This document shows positions 34,753 to 44,659 of a DNA stretch of 64,000 nt, in pieces; position 1 is the first letter of the stretch; every line of letters starts with the position of its first letter. The notes under the pieces were generated by a model, which had not been told where the DNA came from, did no database searches, and saw only the letters and a list, made by a program, of their open reading frames with translations. The position numbers and the translations under genes were made by a program. This DNA is from Sophora flavescens (Eukaryota > Streptophyta > Magnoliopsida > Fabales > Fabaceae), in the NCBI GenBank assembly GCA_030762895.1, contig CM061066.1:115848715-115912714 (forward strand). Reading direction: 5' to 3'.

Positions 34753-35610
34753 GTTGGATAATTGAAATTAAGAAAAAGAAAACAAAGCAGAAAAACAATG
34801 CAACTAAAAACAAAGCAGTTTAAGAGATTATCAAATAAGCTAAAGACGATTAACCTACTGTTCTCGGTTTCCCACTATCATCGGTCCATGTAAATTCCAA
34901 GCCCTAAGCGGATTCTAAACCCTTTTCGATTGTAGCATCAATTAACAAGCGAAATCAATGCTACGAGACATATGTTCCTATTCCCGAATTAAGCAAACGG
35001 GGTGAAGCACTCATGAACTAAGCGAACATGAATGAACACACGCGAATTATGCAAATGCGATTAAGTATAGGAACATACAATCATCGAAATAAATCAACAC
35101 CTATTCTATACAATTCTGAATTAAGCAAACAGAACATATAAAACAAGTATTGAAAGAGAATAGCATAAAGTAGAGGAATTACAGAACCTCAAGTGTAGTG
35201 GAAATCGATTACAGTAGACTAATCAAAGGAGACTAGCTCTCCATAAAAACGAAATACACCCAGAAAATATGTAAAAACAATGGAGAAATGAAAAGTTGTT
35301 CTCTAATCTGCCCAGAACAGCCATTTATAACATTCAGGAACTGCGCTCACTCGCGAGGTGAATATTATGAAGAGTCTGCAACGTTTGGTCTTCTCACGGG
35401 GCGAAATACTGCTCGCGTGGCGAGGAATTGAAGAGTCTAGCCGTGATGCTTTCTGACTTCCAGGCTCGCGTGGCGAAGCGATGGATTCGCGAGGCAACAT
35501 AGAAATCTTGCATTTTTCTAGAACAGTCAGCCATCAGGGTCGCGAGGCGAGGTGTTATTCGCGGGGCGAACTAGAGAGGATGACATTTTGCTGTTCAGCT
35601 GGCTTTCAGG
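34597..35610 (-). repeat. Extra partial LTR copy of A1-in
   Basis: This is a second copy of the LTR 3' part on the minus strand, bounded by a primer-site-like sequence at each end (35612-35628 and 34577-34592). It lacks about the first 330 bp of the LTR: homology begins inside the motif cluster at GCTTTCAGG/GAGCGG. It represents a tandem duplication of LTR plus primer site. Confidence 0.8.
34732..34753 (+). repeat. 22-bp poly(G) run in the extra LTR copy
   Basis: Eleven T precede 22 consecutive G. The same LTR position has 13 G at 35775-35787 in the 5' LTR and only a short G run near 29069 in the 3' LTR, so the tract has expanded or its length is an assembly artefact. Confidence 0.9.
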
Positions 35611-35632
35611 GAGCGGCAACGGTGCCAATTTT

Positions 35633-36939
35633 TGAACGCGCTGTCGCGCACGCGCCAAAAAAAATGAGTGGTTTACAAAAGAGCGGTTTACAAAAATATG
35701 TAGTTTAGGGAGCGACAACTCGAGTATCGTCTCACAAGGACTCTTGGGTTGTTGTTAACAGAAAAGTCAGATTTGGGGGGGGGGGGGTGGATAATTGAAA
35801 TTAAGAAAAAGAAAACAAAGTAGAAAAACAATGCAACTAAAAACAAAGCAGTTTAAGAGATTATCAAATAAGCTAGAGACGATTAACCTACTGTTCTCGG
35901 TTTCCCACTATCATCGGTCCATGTAAATTCCAAGTCCTAAGCGGATTCTAAGCCTTTTTCGATTGTAGCATCAATTAACAAGCGAAATCAATACTACGAG
36001 ACATATGTTCCTATTCTCGAATTAAGTAAACGGGGTGAAGCACTCATGAACTAAGCGAACATGAACGAACACACGCGAATTAAGCAAACGCGATTAAGTA
36101 TAGGAACATACAATCATCGAAATAAATCAACACCTATTCTATACGATTCTGAATTAAGCAAACAAAACATATAAAACAAGTATTGAAAGAGAATAGCATA
36201 AAGTTCAGGAATTACAAAACCTCAAGCGTAAATGGAAACCGATCGCAGTAGATTAATCAAAGGAGACTAGCTCTCCATAAAAACGAAATACACCCAGAAA
36301 ATATGTAAAAACAATGGAGAAATGAAAAGTTGTTCTCTAATCTGCCCAGAACAATCATTTATAGCATTCAGGAACTGCGCCTACTCGCAAGGCGAACCCT
36401 CACTCGCGAGGCGAATATTATGAAGAGTCTGCAACGTTTGGTCTTCTCGCGGGGCGAAATACTGCTCGCGTGGCGAGGAATTGAAGAGTCTAACCGTGAT
36501 GCTTTCTGACTTCCAGGCTCGCGTGGCGAAGCGATGGATTCGCGAGGCAACACAAAAATCTTGCATTTTTCTGGAACAATCAGCCATCAGGGTCGCGAGG
36601 CGAGGTGTTATTGGCGGGGCGAACCAGAGAGGATGACATTTTGCTGTTCAGCTGGCTTTCAGGTTCGCGTGGCGAGAAGACTCTCGCGAGGCGAACACCT
36701 CCAGGATTGCAATTTCCCCTGCTTCTTTATTCCCTTAACTTCTAAGTTAACCTGAAAAAAATAAAATAGCCATAAGTGCTTTATTTGACTCAAAATTGGC
36801 TAAATTAACCTAAAACTACTTTAGAGACTCAAAACCTTGCTTGAGGACAATCTAATCTAATTTGGGTGAAAATGAGATATAATTAGCACAAAATCCTGGT
36901 CATACTAGCCATAAAACTATATGAGACAGAGGCTTATCA
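35633..36939 (-). repeat. 5' LTR of A1-in
   Basis: 1307 bp, with the same termini as the 3' LTR, a motif cluster (36383-36695) and a TATA box (36357-36364). It is followed on the minus strand by TTGGCACCGTTGCCGCT (35628-35612), a degenerate tRNA-Asp-type primer site. Confidence 0.85.
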
Positions 36940-36944
36940 ACCAC

Positions 36945-39722
36945 CGGTTTAAATTCATCCTCCATCATGATCTTGTGCATACAAAATGCATGACTAATAC
37001 CCTTCAAATCTGAGATGGACCATCCAATTGCTGTTTTATGCTCTCTAAGCACCCTTACAAGTTTCTTCTCTTCCAACTTGGACAATACATTGCTCACTAT
37101 GGCTGGATTTTCATCATTCTTACCAAGGAACACATATTTCAAATGGGGAGGTAGAGGTTTAAGCTCTAACTTGAGCTTCTCTTGGACTTCATCCTTTTTG
37201 AGCTCTTCTTTCTTAGTATTGATTGCATGTTGAATGGGTTGAGCTTCCAAATCACACAAACAATCTTCTATTTCCTTCTCCTCTTTCTCATCAAGATTTT
37301 CAATAGAGTTCATAATTACCTTCTCAAGAGTAGAGGAATGGTGCTGTTGTGCAAAGACTTCATTAGCCACTACATCCACAATATCCATGCGGAAACAATT
37401 CTCTTCATCACTCGGGTGATGCATAGCTTCAAACACGTTGAAAGTAACCTCTTCATCTTGCACTCTGAGTCGAAGCTGGCCCTTTTGTACATCTATCAAA
37501 GCACGACCAGTTGCTAGAAAAGGTCTCCCCAATATAAGTGGAACTTCTGCATCCTCCTCCACATCTAATATCACAAAATCCGCTATGAGATAAACTTATC
37601 CACTTTAACCAAAACATCTTCCATAATACCATAAGGACGCTTGATTGATCTATCGGCTAGTTGCGATGCCATCCTTGTTGGTTTCACCTCACTACCTCCA
37701 AGCTTATTCAAGATTGAAAGCGACATCAAATTGATACTCGCCCCCAAGTCACATAAGGCCTTCCCAATAGCAACGCTCCCAATAGTGCAAGGGATTGTAA
37801 AGCTACCAGGATCTTTAAGCTTTGGAGGTAGCTTCCTTTGAAGTATTGCACTGCATTCTTCCGTCAAGGCAACAGTCTCACCTTCTTTGAACTTTCTTTT
37901 CTTCGTGAGCAACTCCTTCATGAACTTTGCATAGGTTGGCATTTGCTCTAGTGCTTCAGTAAAGGGTATGTTGATTTGTAACCTTTTGAAGATGTCAAGA
38001 AATTTGGCAAACTGCTCTTCCTTCTCCTTCTTCTTGCTCAAATGAGGATATGTCAACTTCACATAAGAGGGGATCTCTTGAGGCTTGTCTCCATCTTTCA
38101 AAATCTGACTTTTAGTCTTCCTCAAGATCGAGTTTTCATCCACTAACTTTTCTCTCTTGTCTTTTTCACTGCATTTTTCTTCTTCCTCTAGTACAACCTC
38201 TTTGCCTTTTTCTTCATTCAACTCAGTTTTTTCAGCATTCATCTCTATTTTTTCAACATCTCTCTGATTTTTCAACAAAGGTTCACCGCTCTCTTGCTCA
38301 ATACTTTTACCACTCCTCAAAACAATAGCCTTACAATGCTCTTTAGGATTTGTTTGAGTGTTACCTGAAAAATTGCTGCTGGATTGTTCCGCTAGGTGCT
38401 TTGCAATTTGTCCAACTTGAACCTCCAAGTTCTTTATGGCAGCATCGATGTTTTTCTGGTTTGACATGGACATTTGCATGAATTGATTGAGAGTGTTCTC
38501 CAAGATTGAAGTCCGATCTTGAGGTGGTTGTGTGGGAAGAGGCTTGCTTGCTTGTCCGGCATCTTGTTTCCAACCAAAACTTGTTTGATTCCTCCACCCT
38601 TGGTTGTAGTTGTTAGGGTATTGGTTGTTGCCTTGCTGCCCATAGTTCCCCATATAATTTGCTTCCTCATGGGAACTAGGTGGGGCCTCACAATTTCCAT
38701 TATCATGATCTCCTCCACAAAAATCACATCTCATTACCTGTTGAGGTGGCATGGTTGTCCCTTGAACAGTGTAGACTTGTTGTGGGAGTTGAGCTAGTTG
38801 CTTGGTGATGGACTCAAGTTGTTGTGTCATAATCTTATTTTGAGCCAAAAGTGCAGCTTGTGAGTCTAACTCCAACACTCCCCTTCTTGACATGGGACCC
38901 CGATCATGATGCATCAAATAGTCATTAGATGCCATAGCTTCTATCAAAATCAATGCTTCCTCCGGTGTCTGTGTTCATGGAACCTCCAGTTGAGGCATCC
39001 AACATATACCTGGTTGACGGCCTCAATCCATTGCAAAATGTTTGCATTTGGGTATGATAATCAAACCCATGATTTGGGCATATTTGGAGCAAGTCTTTGA
39101 ACCTTTCCCATGTGTCATGAAGAGTATCACCCTCTTGTTGAGCAAAGCTTATGATATCACCCCTTGTCTTCACAAATCTTGAGGTGGGAAAGAACCTTGC
39201 AAGAAATTTTGCCTCTAAGTCATCCCATGTAGTGATGCTCCCCGTTGGTTGAGATCGGAGCCAAGACTTGGCTCTATCTCTTAGAGAGAAAGGAAACAAC
39301 CTTAGGCGAAGTGCATCATCAGAAGCACCATCCATCTTCATCATATCACATAACTCCAGGAAGTGGGAGACATGATTATTAGGATTCTCCTTCTCCAACC
39401 CGGCAAATTGATTTTGTGAAACCATATTGATGAAAGCTGGCTTGATTTCAAAATTGTTGCTGTTAATTGGAGGCCTCACTATGCTAGTGACATGCCGGTT
39501 GACATTTGTATTGGCATAATCACCAAGTGTCCTCCGTGGATCACCTTCACCATTGCCTGCCATCTTAAGTGGTTCTTGATGAACTTGAGAAGTGGAGGTC
39601 TCTTGTTCTTCTTCTTGTTGTTCTAACAGTTTCTGCTGTCTTGCTTGCCTCCGATTCTCCCTAGCTGTTCTTTCTATCTCAGGATCGTAGAGAAGTTGAT
39701 CAACTGGGATAGTACCTCGCAT
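36945..39722 (-). pseudogene. A1 gag and protease, frameshifted
   Basis: Gag most likely starts at 39722 (MRGTIPVDQLLYDPEIERT). It has the capsid block RPPINSNNFEIKPAFINMV, LRLFPFSLRDRAKSWL and the WDDLEAKFLARFFP segment. A frameshift near 38960 leads into a stretch with one CDFCGGDHDNGNC zinc site (about 38720-38680). An acidic Lys/Glu-rich linker and the protease follow, with catalytic Asp in LCDLGASINLM (near 37740) and the ILGRPFLATG flap (about 37530), the latter in a shifted frame after 37583. The linker to RT ends at 36945, where A1-in entered. Confidence 0.85.
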
Positions 39723-39897
39723 GCACAAAAGCCTAGACACCATGAGTGTTAGCAGTAAATGACAGCACACAAACAAAAAATAAAACAGAAAAAGTATGAC
39801 AGCAAAACAAAAAAAATATGACAGCAAACAGATAATGAAACAATTTTTTTTTGCTTCAATTAGTAATCGAAATGGGTATGCTAATATTGAAACTCAG

Positions 39898-39915
39898 TCC
39901 CTGGCAGCGGCGCCA
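39898..39915 (-). other. Primer binding site of A1
   Basis: On the minus strand TGGCGCCGCTGCCAGGGA follows the 5' LTR after a few bases. It matches the primer site type complementary to the plant tRNA-Asp 3' end (perfect in A2 at 56367-56384) with two differences. Confidence 0.85.
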
Positions 39916-39921
39916 AAAACT

Positions 39922-41334
39922 TGTTGAACGAATCTAGGCAAGTATACCTAGTCGCACAAGTAATACGGTGGTGAGACCGATATCGTTCCCACGAGGACTG
40001 AGACAAGTACTAGCACGTACCGAGTCAATTACTATCTAAGCGAATTTTTGGATTGAAGGGAGTTCTATACTAATTATCAAGCCCAAAATAAATAAAAGAA
40101 AAGGAACAAACTCTTTTTGGTTTTTTATCAAATACTTGGAGTGCAGAAAAAGATGGTTTTCAAATATGATAAAGATGTTGGGATTAGGTTCACTAAACTT
40201 CATCCCCATGCAATGAAATGACTAATAAACAGTTTCTACTTCAAATATGACAATCAATCCACTAGATTACTCAAGCCCTGATTCCTCAGATGACAAGAGC
40301 CTAAATCCACTAATAGACCCTAATTCCTTAGGTGGCCTGGATTAATGAATTTGCATGATGATTAGGGATTACACGATTGCTAACAAACCTGAATCCATTC
40401 CTAGATACAAGGTTTACTAGGTGGTTGATTTCAGTTCTAGTTCTAATACGAATTTTCCAATTGCATACCAAAACAATAATCAAGTCATGGGGGATCACGC
40501 CACAACAAGCATTAAGCATGGAAATCAATCACTCATAAGGAAGCAAAAACTGTATTACAAGGTCAAGTCAAATACATGGAGGATTCAGAAATAGCTACAT
40601 CTAATCCCAACAATGGGAGTTTAGCTACTCATGATCATAGCCAAAATCAAAGAAATAGAGATGAAGAGGAGAAGAAACTCCATGGAATCCTTGTTCAGCA
40701 GCCCCTGGTTCAGAGAGAGTGTCTTAGGGTTTCCAATATAACTCTATTCTTCTGTTCTGCCCGTGCCTTTTTATAAATCAGATGACCGTCACGGCCATGA
40801 TGGCCATCACGGCCAGGCCGTGACGGGTTCTGACTTGGGCACGCTTTCAAAATATGTTTGTCATGGCCGTGACACTCATCACGGCTTGGCCCTGATAGCC
40901 TCTGCCTTCACCAATTGGTCTGTCACGACCGTGATGGGCATCACGGCCTGGACGTGACAGATTCTGCCTAGAAGGGGTCTGACTCAATTAACATGTCACG
41001 ACCGTGATGGGCATCACGGCTAGGCCGTGACAGCTTCTGACTTTTGCCTTCTTTCTTCTTCAGTTTTGCTCGATCATGACCGTGACGATCATCACGGCTA
41101 GGCCGTGATGGACTCTGTTTGGCTCATTTTCTTCACCTTTCAAGCTCTATCTTCATCCCAGCTCCATCATGGTCAATCTTGAGCATTTTTCCTTAAATTC
41201 CTGCAAAACAACACCAAGAAACCGCCTCACCCGTTCCAAGGTAAAAACTAATAAAAATCAATTTAAATATGCCTAAACTATATGAAAATGCATGCAGAAA
41301 TGTACAAGAATTATGATGTGAAATCACACTATCA
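39922..41334 (-). repeat. 5' LTR of A1
   Basis: 1413 bp, the pair of 23007-24419. It contains a TATA box (40768-40775) and the palindrome cluster upstream of it on the minus strand. LTR ends are TGATAGTG and TTCAACA. Confidence 0.92.
40781..41112 (-). repeat. Palindromic motif cluster in A1 5' LTR U3
   Basis: The counterpart of 23867-24205, with five unit pairs at matching positions. Many differences between the two copies are C/T or G/A changes in CG dinucleotides of the motifs (CACGGCCGTGA versus CACGACCGTGA), as expected from deamination of methylated cytosine. Confidence 0.85.
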
Positions 41335-41637
41335 AGTACCATCAAAGAAATTCAAAAAGCAGAATCGTACAATGAGAAACTGCAAAACAATCTGTATAAT
41401 GACAACTTTATGACTTGAAAAAGATGGATTGTACACAAAGGAGGAACAACAAGTTCTCAAGCTTAAATACTCAGAGCAGTGAGCCTCCATTTCATGCTAT
41501 CTCAATAACCAAGAGTACTATTCAGCATTGCCACAATCAAGCTATCAGTCACAACAGATATCATGCATTTAATGCTATATCTAAACGGGACTATTAAAAA
41601 TAACCGTTGAAGAAATACAAGTGAAGAAGAAGGTCAC

Positions 41638-41645
41638 TATAAATA
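41638..41645 (+). promoter_or_regulatory. TATA box in the solo LTR
   Basis: TATAAATA followed by GAAGAC, the same context as in the S-b LTRs in reverse. It faces right, toward the S-host integrase remnant in antisense. Confidence 0.55.
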
Positions 41646-42189
41646 GAAGACCTCAAGTTCTGAAGAATAACTTTTGCCAATCGATAAATCACTCATTCTA
41701 ATATTCATTAAAGAGCAAGAGTCTGTATTATTTAGTTTGAATATTGTGAGAATATTCATTTGATCTTAAACTTTCATATCCTCACACACAATGAGTTAAG
41801 AATATCATAAGTTAAATCTCTTTGTTAGAGTTAGAGCCTGAAGAGGCTTGGTAAGAAAGAAATACGTGTAAGTCTGGAGAGGTGTTGAATACTTGGTTGT
41901 AATCTGTTTGGAAAATAGTGGAGAAAAACCTTCAAGTAGAAGGGATTGGACGTGACTCTTGGTTGGAAGAGAGTGAACCAGGATAAAATATCTTGTGTGA
42001 TTCTTCTATCTCCAAACTCTTACTTCTTTATTTGTTTTTATAGATTGAGGGATTCTGATATTGCTTTTGTTAAAGCTTTCATTTTAAAAGATCTATTTCT
42101 TTATGCTTGCTTCTGATTTAATCTTCTTGTGTGCAAAATAGTTTTAAAGATTGTTTTCGAAAATTATTAACAAACACAATTCAACTTCA

Positions 42190-42595
42190 TAAAGGCTTTA
42201 GAAGTGTATGAATAACCAAGAAATATTGCCTTATCTACTTTTGAATCAAACTTTCCAAGTTGATCTCTAGTATTTAAGATAAAACATTCACATCCAAAAG
42301 CATGGAAATAAGAAATGTTGGGTTTTCTACCTTTCCACAATTCATAGGGAGTTTTGTTCAAAAAAGGTCTTATCAATATTTTTTTTTGTACATAACAAGC
42401 AGTGTTTACTGCCTCAACCCAAAAGTACTTTGGGAGTTTGCTTTCATTGAGCATCGTTCGAGCCATATCTTGTAGAGATCAGTTCTTCATTTCTACTACT
42501 CCATTCTGCTGAGGAGTTCTAGGAGCAGAAAAGTTGTGAGAGATATCACTCTCTTCACAGAATGTGTTGAAGTGCTCATTTTCAAACTCTCTCCC
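42190..42595 (-). pseudogene. S-host integrase fragment between two insertions
   Basis: Minus-strand frames encode the end of the copia integrase core: EFENEHFNTFCEE, then the third catalytic Glu region (PQQNGVVE), then MARTMLNESKLPKYFWVEAVNTA and YELWKGRKPNISYFHAFGCECF, ending in GYSYTSKAF. A stop lies near 42480. The left edge is the solo-LTR insertion (TSD TAAAG) and the right edge is S-b, so only 406 bp of host element remain between them. Confidence 0.82.
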
Positions 42596-44144
42596 TGAAG
42601 TTGACACAGGCAAAAACAAGAAGTGGGTTGAATTGTGTTTTTTAATAATTATCAAAAAACAACCTTTTAAAAATTATTTTCCTACACAAGAAATTTAATA
42701 CAGAAGCAAGCACACATAAAATGATCTTTTAGAAACTTAACGAAAGCAATATCAAATCCCCACAGTCAGTATAAACAAATAAAGCTGTAAGAGTTTTGGC
42801 ATAGAAGATTCACACAATATATTTTATCCTGGTTCACTCTCTTCCAACCAAAAGCTACGTACAGTCCCTTCGACTTGAAGGTTTTATCCACTATTTCTCA
42901 AAATAGATTACAACCAAGTATTCAACACCTCTCCAGGCTACAAGTATTCATTTCTTACCAAGCCTCTTTAGGCTCTAACTCTAACAAAGAGATTTGACTT
43001 ATGATCTTCTTAACTCACTATGTGTGAGGATATGAAAGTTTAAGATATGTTGAATATTTTCACAATATTCAAACTAAAGAATACAGACTCTTGCTCTTGA
43101 AAGAATATTAGAATGAGAAATTATAGATTGGCAAAGAGTCAGCTCGCGAGAGTTTGGCTAGAAAAAGTTATTCTTCAGTGGTTGAGGTCTTCTATTTATA
43201 GTGACATTCTTCTTCACTTGAAAAACTTCAACGGTTGTTTTGAATATACCCGTTTAGAGATAGCAATAAATGCATAATATCCATTGTGACTGATAGCTTG
43301 ATCGTGGCCATTGTAAAATGTGCTCATGGTTATCACTTTTGTACTTAATGAAGGGTCATAGCCCTGAGCAATTGCAACTTGAAAAACTGTCTTTCCTCCT
43401 TTGTGAAAATTCTAGCTATTCCAGCGATAAAGGTGACAGGGTACAGAGCGTTTTGCAATTCCCATTGTACTATGTTGCTTTTTTGCATTTCCTTGATGGT
43501 ACTATGTTTCTCTCACAAAGAAACAAAGTATTAAAATAGATAAAACAAATAGGAAGGAATAAATATCAATCATTTGAAATAAATTCAAGTGAACCGTATT
43601 GCATTTATTCTTCTTAGAAAGAACATATTAGAGATAAAAACTCGTCTACTAAAAATCTCCGTCTACTCAGTTATATGTGAGACTAAGCCTATTTATTCTT
43701 TCATTTAACTCGTCCACTGACATGACACATCATCTCGTCTATCAAGTCTTTGGACTTACTATATCTCAGTGAGTTATCTTGATCTTCGTCTATTGACGTG
43801 GCAATTAGACCTCGTCTACTCATGAGAAAAATTCTCCTCTACTCGTTATTTTATTTCTTCGTCTACTCAAATCTATTAAAGCTCTCGTCTGCTTAAATAA
43901 ATAAGTTAATAACTTTACCAAACATTTGAGCAGCTCGTTTATGAACGCAGATTCATAAGATCAAATCCAAGCAGATATATATGGTCACTTCATCAAGGTT
44001 TTCATAACTTATAAGATTCAAGTAATCCTGCAAAACAGGATAACTTTTTTAGATCTCAACTAACACTTTGTCAAGCAAATTTAATCCTTTTGTTAACATC
44101 AAAACTTAGAGATTAATTAAATCCAAATCACTTTGGTTCCAACA
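42596..44144 (-). repeat. 3' LTR of S-b
   Basis: On the minus strand it starts TGTTGGAACC (44144) and ends ...GTGTCAACTTCA (42596). It carries about ten TAGACGAG-type motifs at 43640-43920 and a TATA box at 43193-43200. Confidence 0.88.
43640..43920 (-). repeat. Cluster of TAGACGAG-type motifs in S-b LTR U3
   Basis: Read on the plus strand, (C/T)TCGTCTAC(T) and close variants recur about ten times within 280 bp of AT-rich sequence. The same series is at about 53975-54230 in the 5' LTR and in reverse, more degenerate, in the solo LTR (about 22550-22860). Confidence 0.8.
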
Positions 44145-44160
44145 ATCTCCCCCTTTTTGA
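44145..44160 (-). other. Polypurine tract of S-b
   Basis: TCAAAAAGGGGGAGAT on the minus strand directly before the LTR start TGTTGG. It is clear and uninterrupted. Confidence 0.88.
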
Positions 44161-44659
44161 TGATGACAAAAACTAATCAAATTTGAGTAGCAAAGTCTAA
44201 GAAAGCTTACAAAGCTCCCCCTAAGACAAACCATACAAACTTTTAACAGGAAAAGCATATGACAGAAATTTAGCAGCACATGTATATAGCTTAATAGATC
44301 GGTGCAACTACTTATCAGTTGAGATAGAAACAAAGCTTTATAGTCTTTATCAAACTTATAGATAAGTTTCAGAGCAAATAAAATATATCATATCAGACAG
44401 TATTAGAGCATGTAGACTTAGGATATATCAGAGCAATAAACAAATCATAGTAAACAATATCAAAGCATTCAAAATAGATATAGTATGTCAAGGCATAAGC
44501 AAAAAGAGACATGCATATGCAGACAAGTGTATACTTTTCAAAAACTAACTTTTCATATTGAATTTAATTCTCTTTCCTTTCTCCCCTTTTTCTGTCATCA
44601 GACAAAAAGGTAAAAGGAGTGGACCATCATTGTCAGTAGGGAAATAACAAAATAAAAGC

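Larger units (their letters stand above)
28945..36939 (-). mobile_element. A1-in: Athila-like gag-protease element without pol, inserted in A1 pol
   Basis: The plus-strand target ACCAC is duplicated at 28940-28944 and 36940-36944. On the minus strand the ends are TGATAAGCC (36939) and GCGCGACCA (28945). Order: 5' LTR (36939-35633), primer site, an extra partial LTR plus primer site (35610-34577), gag-protease (34481-31768), noncoding region, 3' LTR (30225-28945). No RT, RNase H or integrase is present. It therefore depends on enzymes from another element. Confidence 0.88.
23007..41334 (-). mobile_element. A1: Athila-like Ty3/gypsy element with pol, split by A1-in
   Basis: Two LTRs of 1413 bp each (23007-24419, 39922-41334) flank an internal region coding on the minus strand. 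The duplicated target AGTAC lies at 23002-23006 and 41335-41339. Order from the 5' end: LTR, tRNA-Asp-type primer site, gag-protease (39722-36945), [A1-in insertion], RT, RNase H and integrase (28939-26268), long noncoding region, PPT, LTR. The gag and protease motifs, primer site and large size fit the Athila branch. The insert-free length is about 10.3 kb. By eye the LTRs differ at roughly a dozen sites in the first 490 bp, so it is fairly young. Confidence 0.9.
22366..42189 (+). repeat. Solo LTR of a SIRE-type element, split by A1
   Basis: The LTR starts TGTTGGAACC at 22366 and ends ...CAATTCAACTTCA at 42189. TAAAG is directly repeated outside both ends (22361-22365, 42190-42194). No internal SIRE sequence lies between its two halves: 22366-23006 and 41335-42189 are contiguous LTR once A1 is removed (about 1.49 kb). 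The sequence matches the S-b LTRs in reverse orientation, including TATAAATAGAAG at 41638. A single LTR with one TSD pair is the product of LTR-LTR recombination of a plus-strand element. Confidence 0.82.

Noticed and set aside
40576..40957. Duplicate short open frames at 23661-23861 and 40576-40776
   Set aside because: They are the same noncoding stretch in the two A1 LTRs and have no coding signature.
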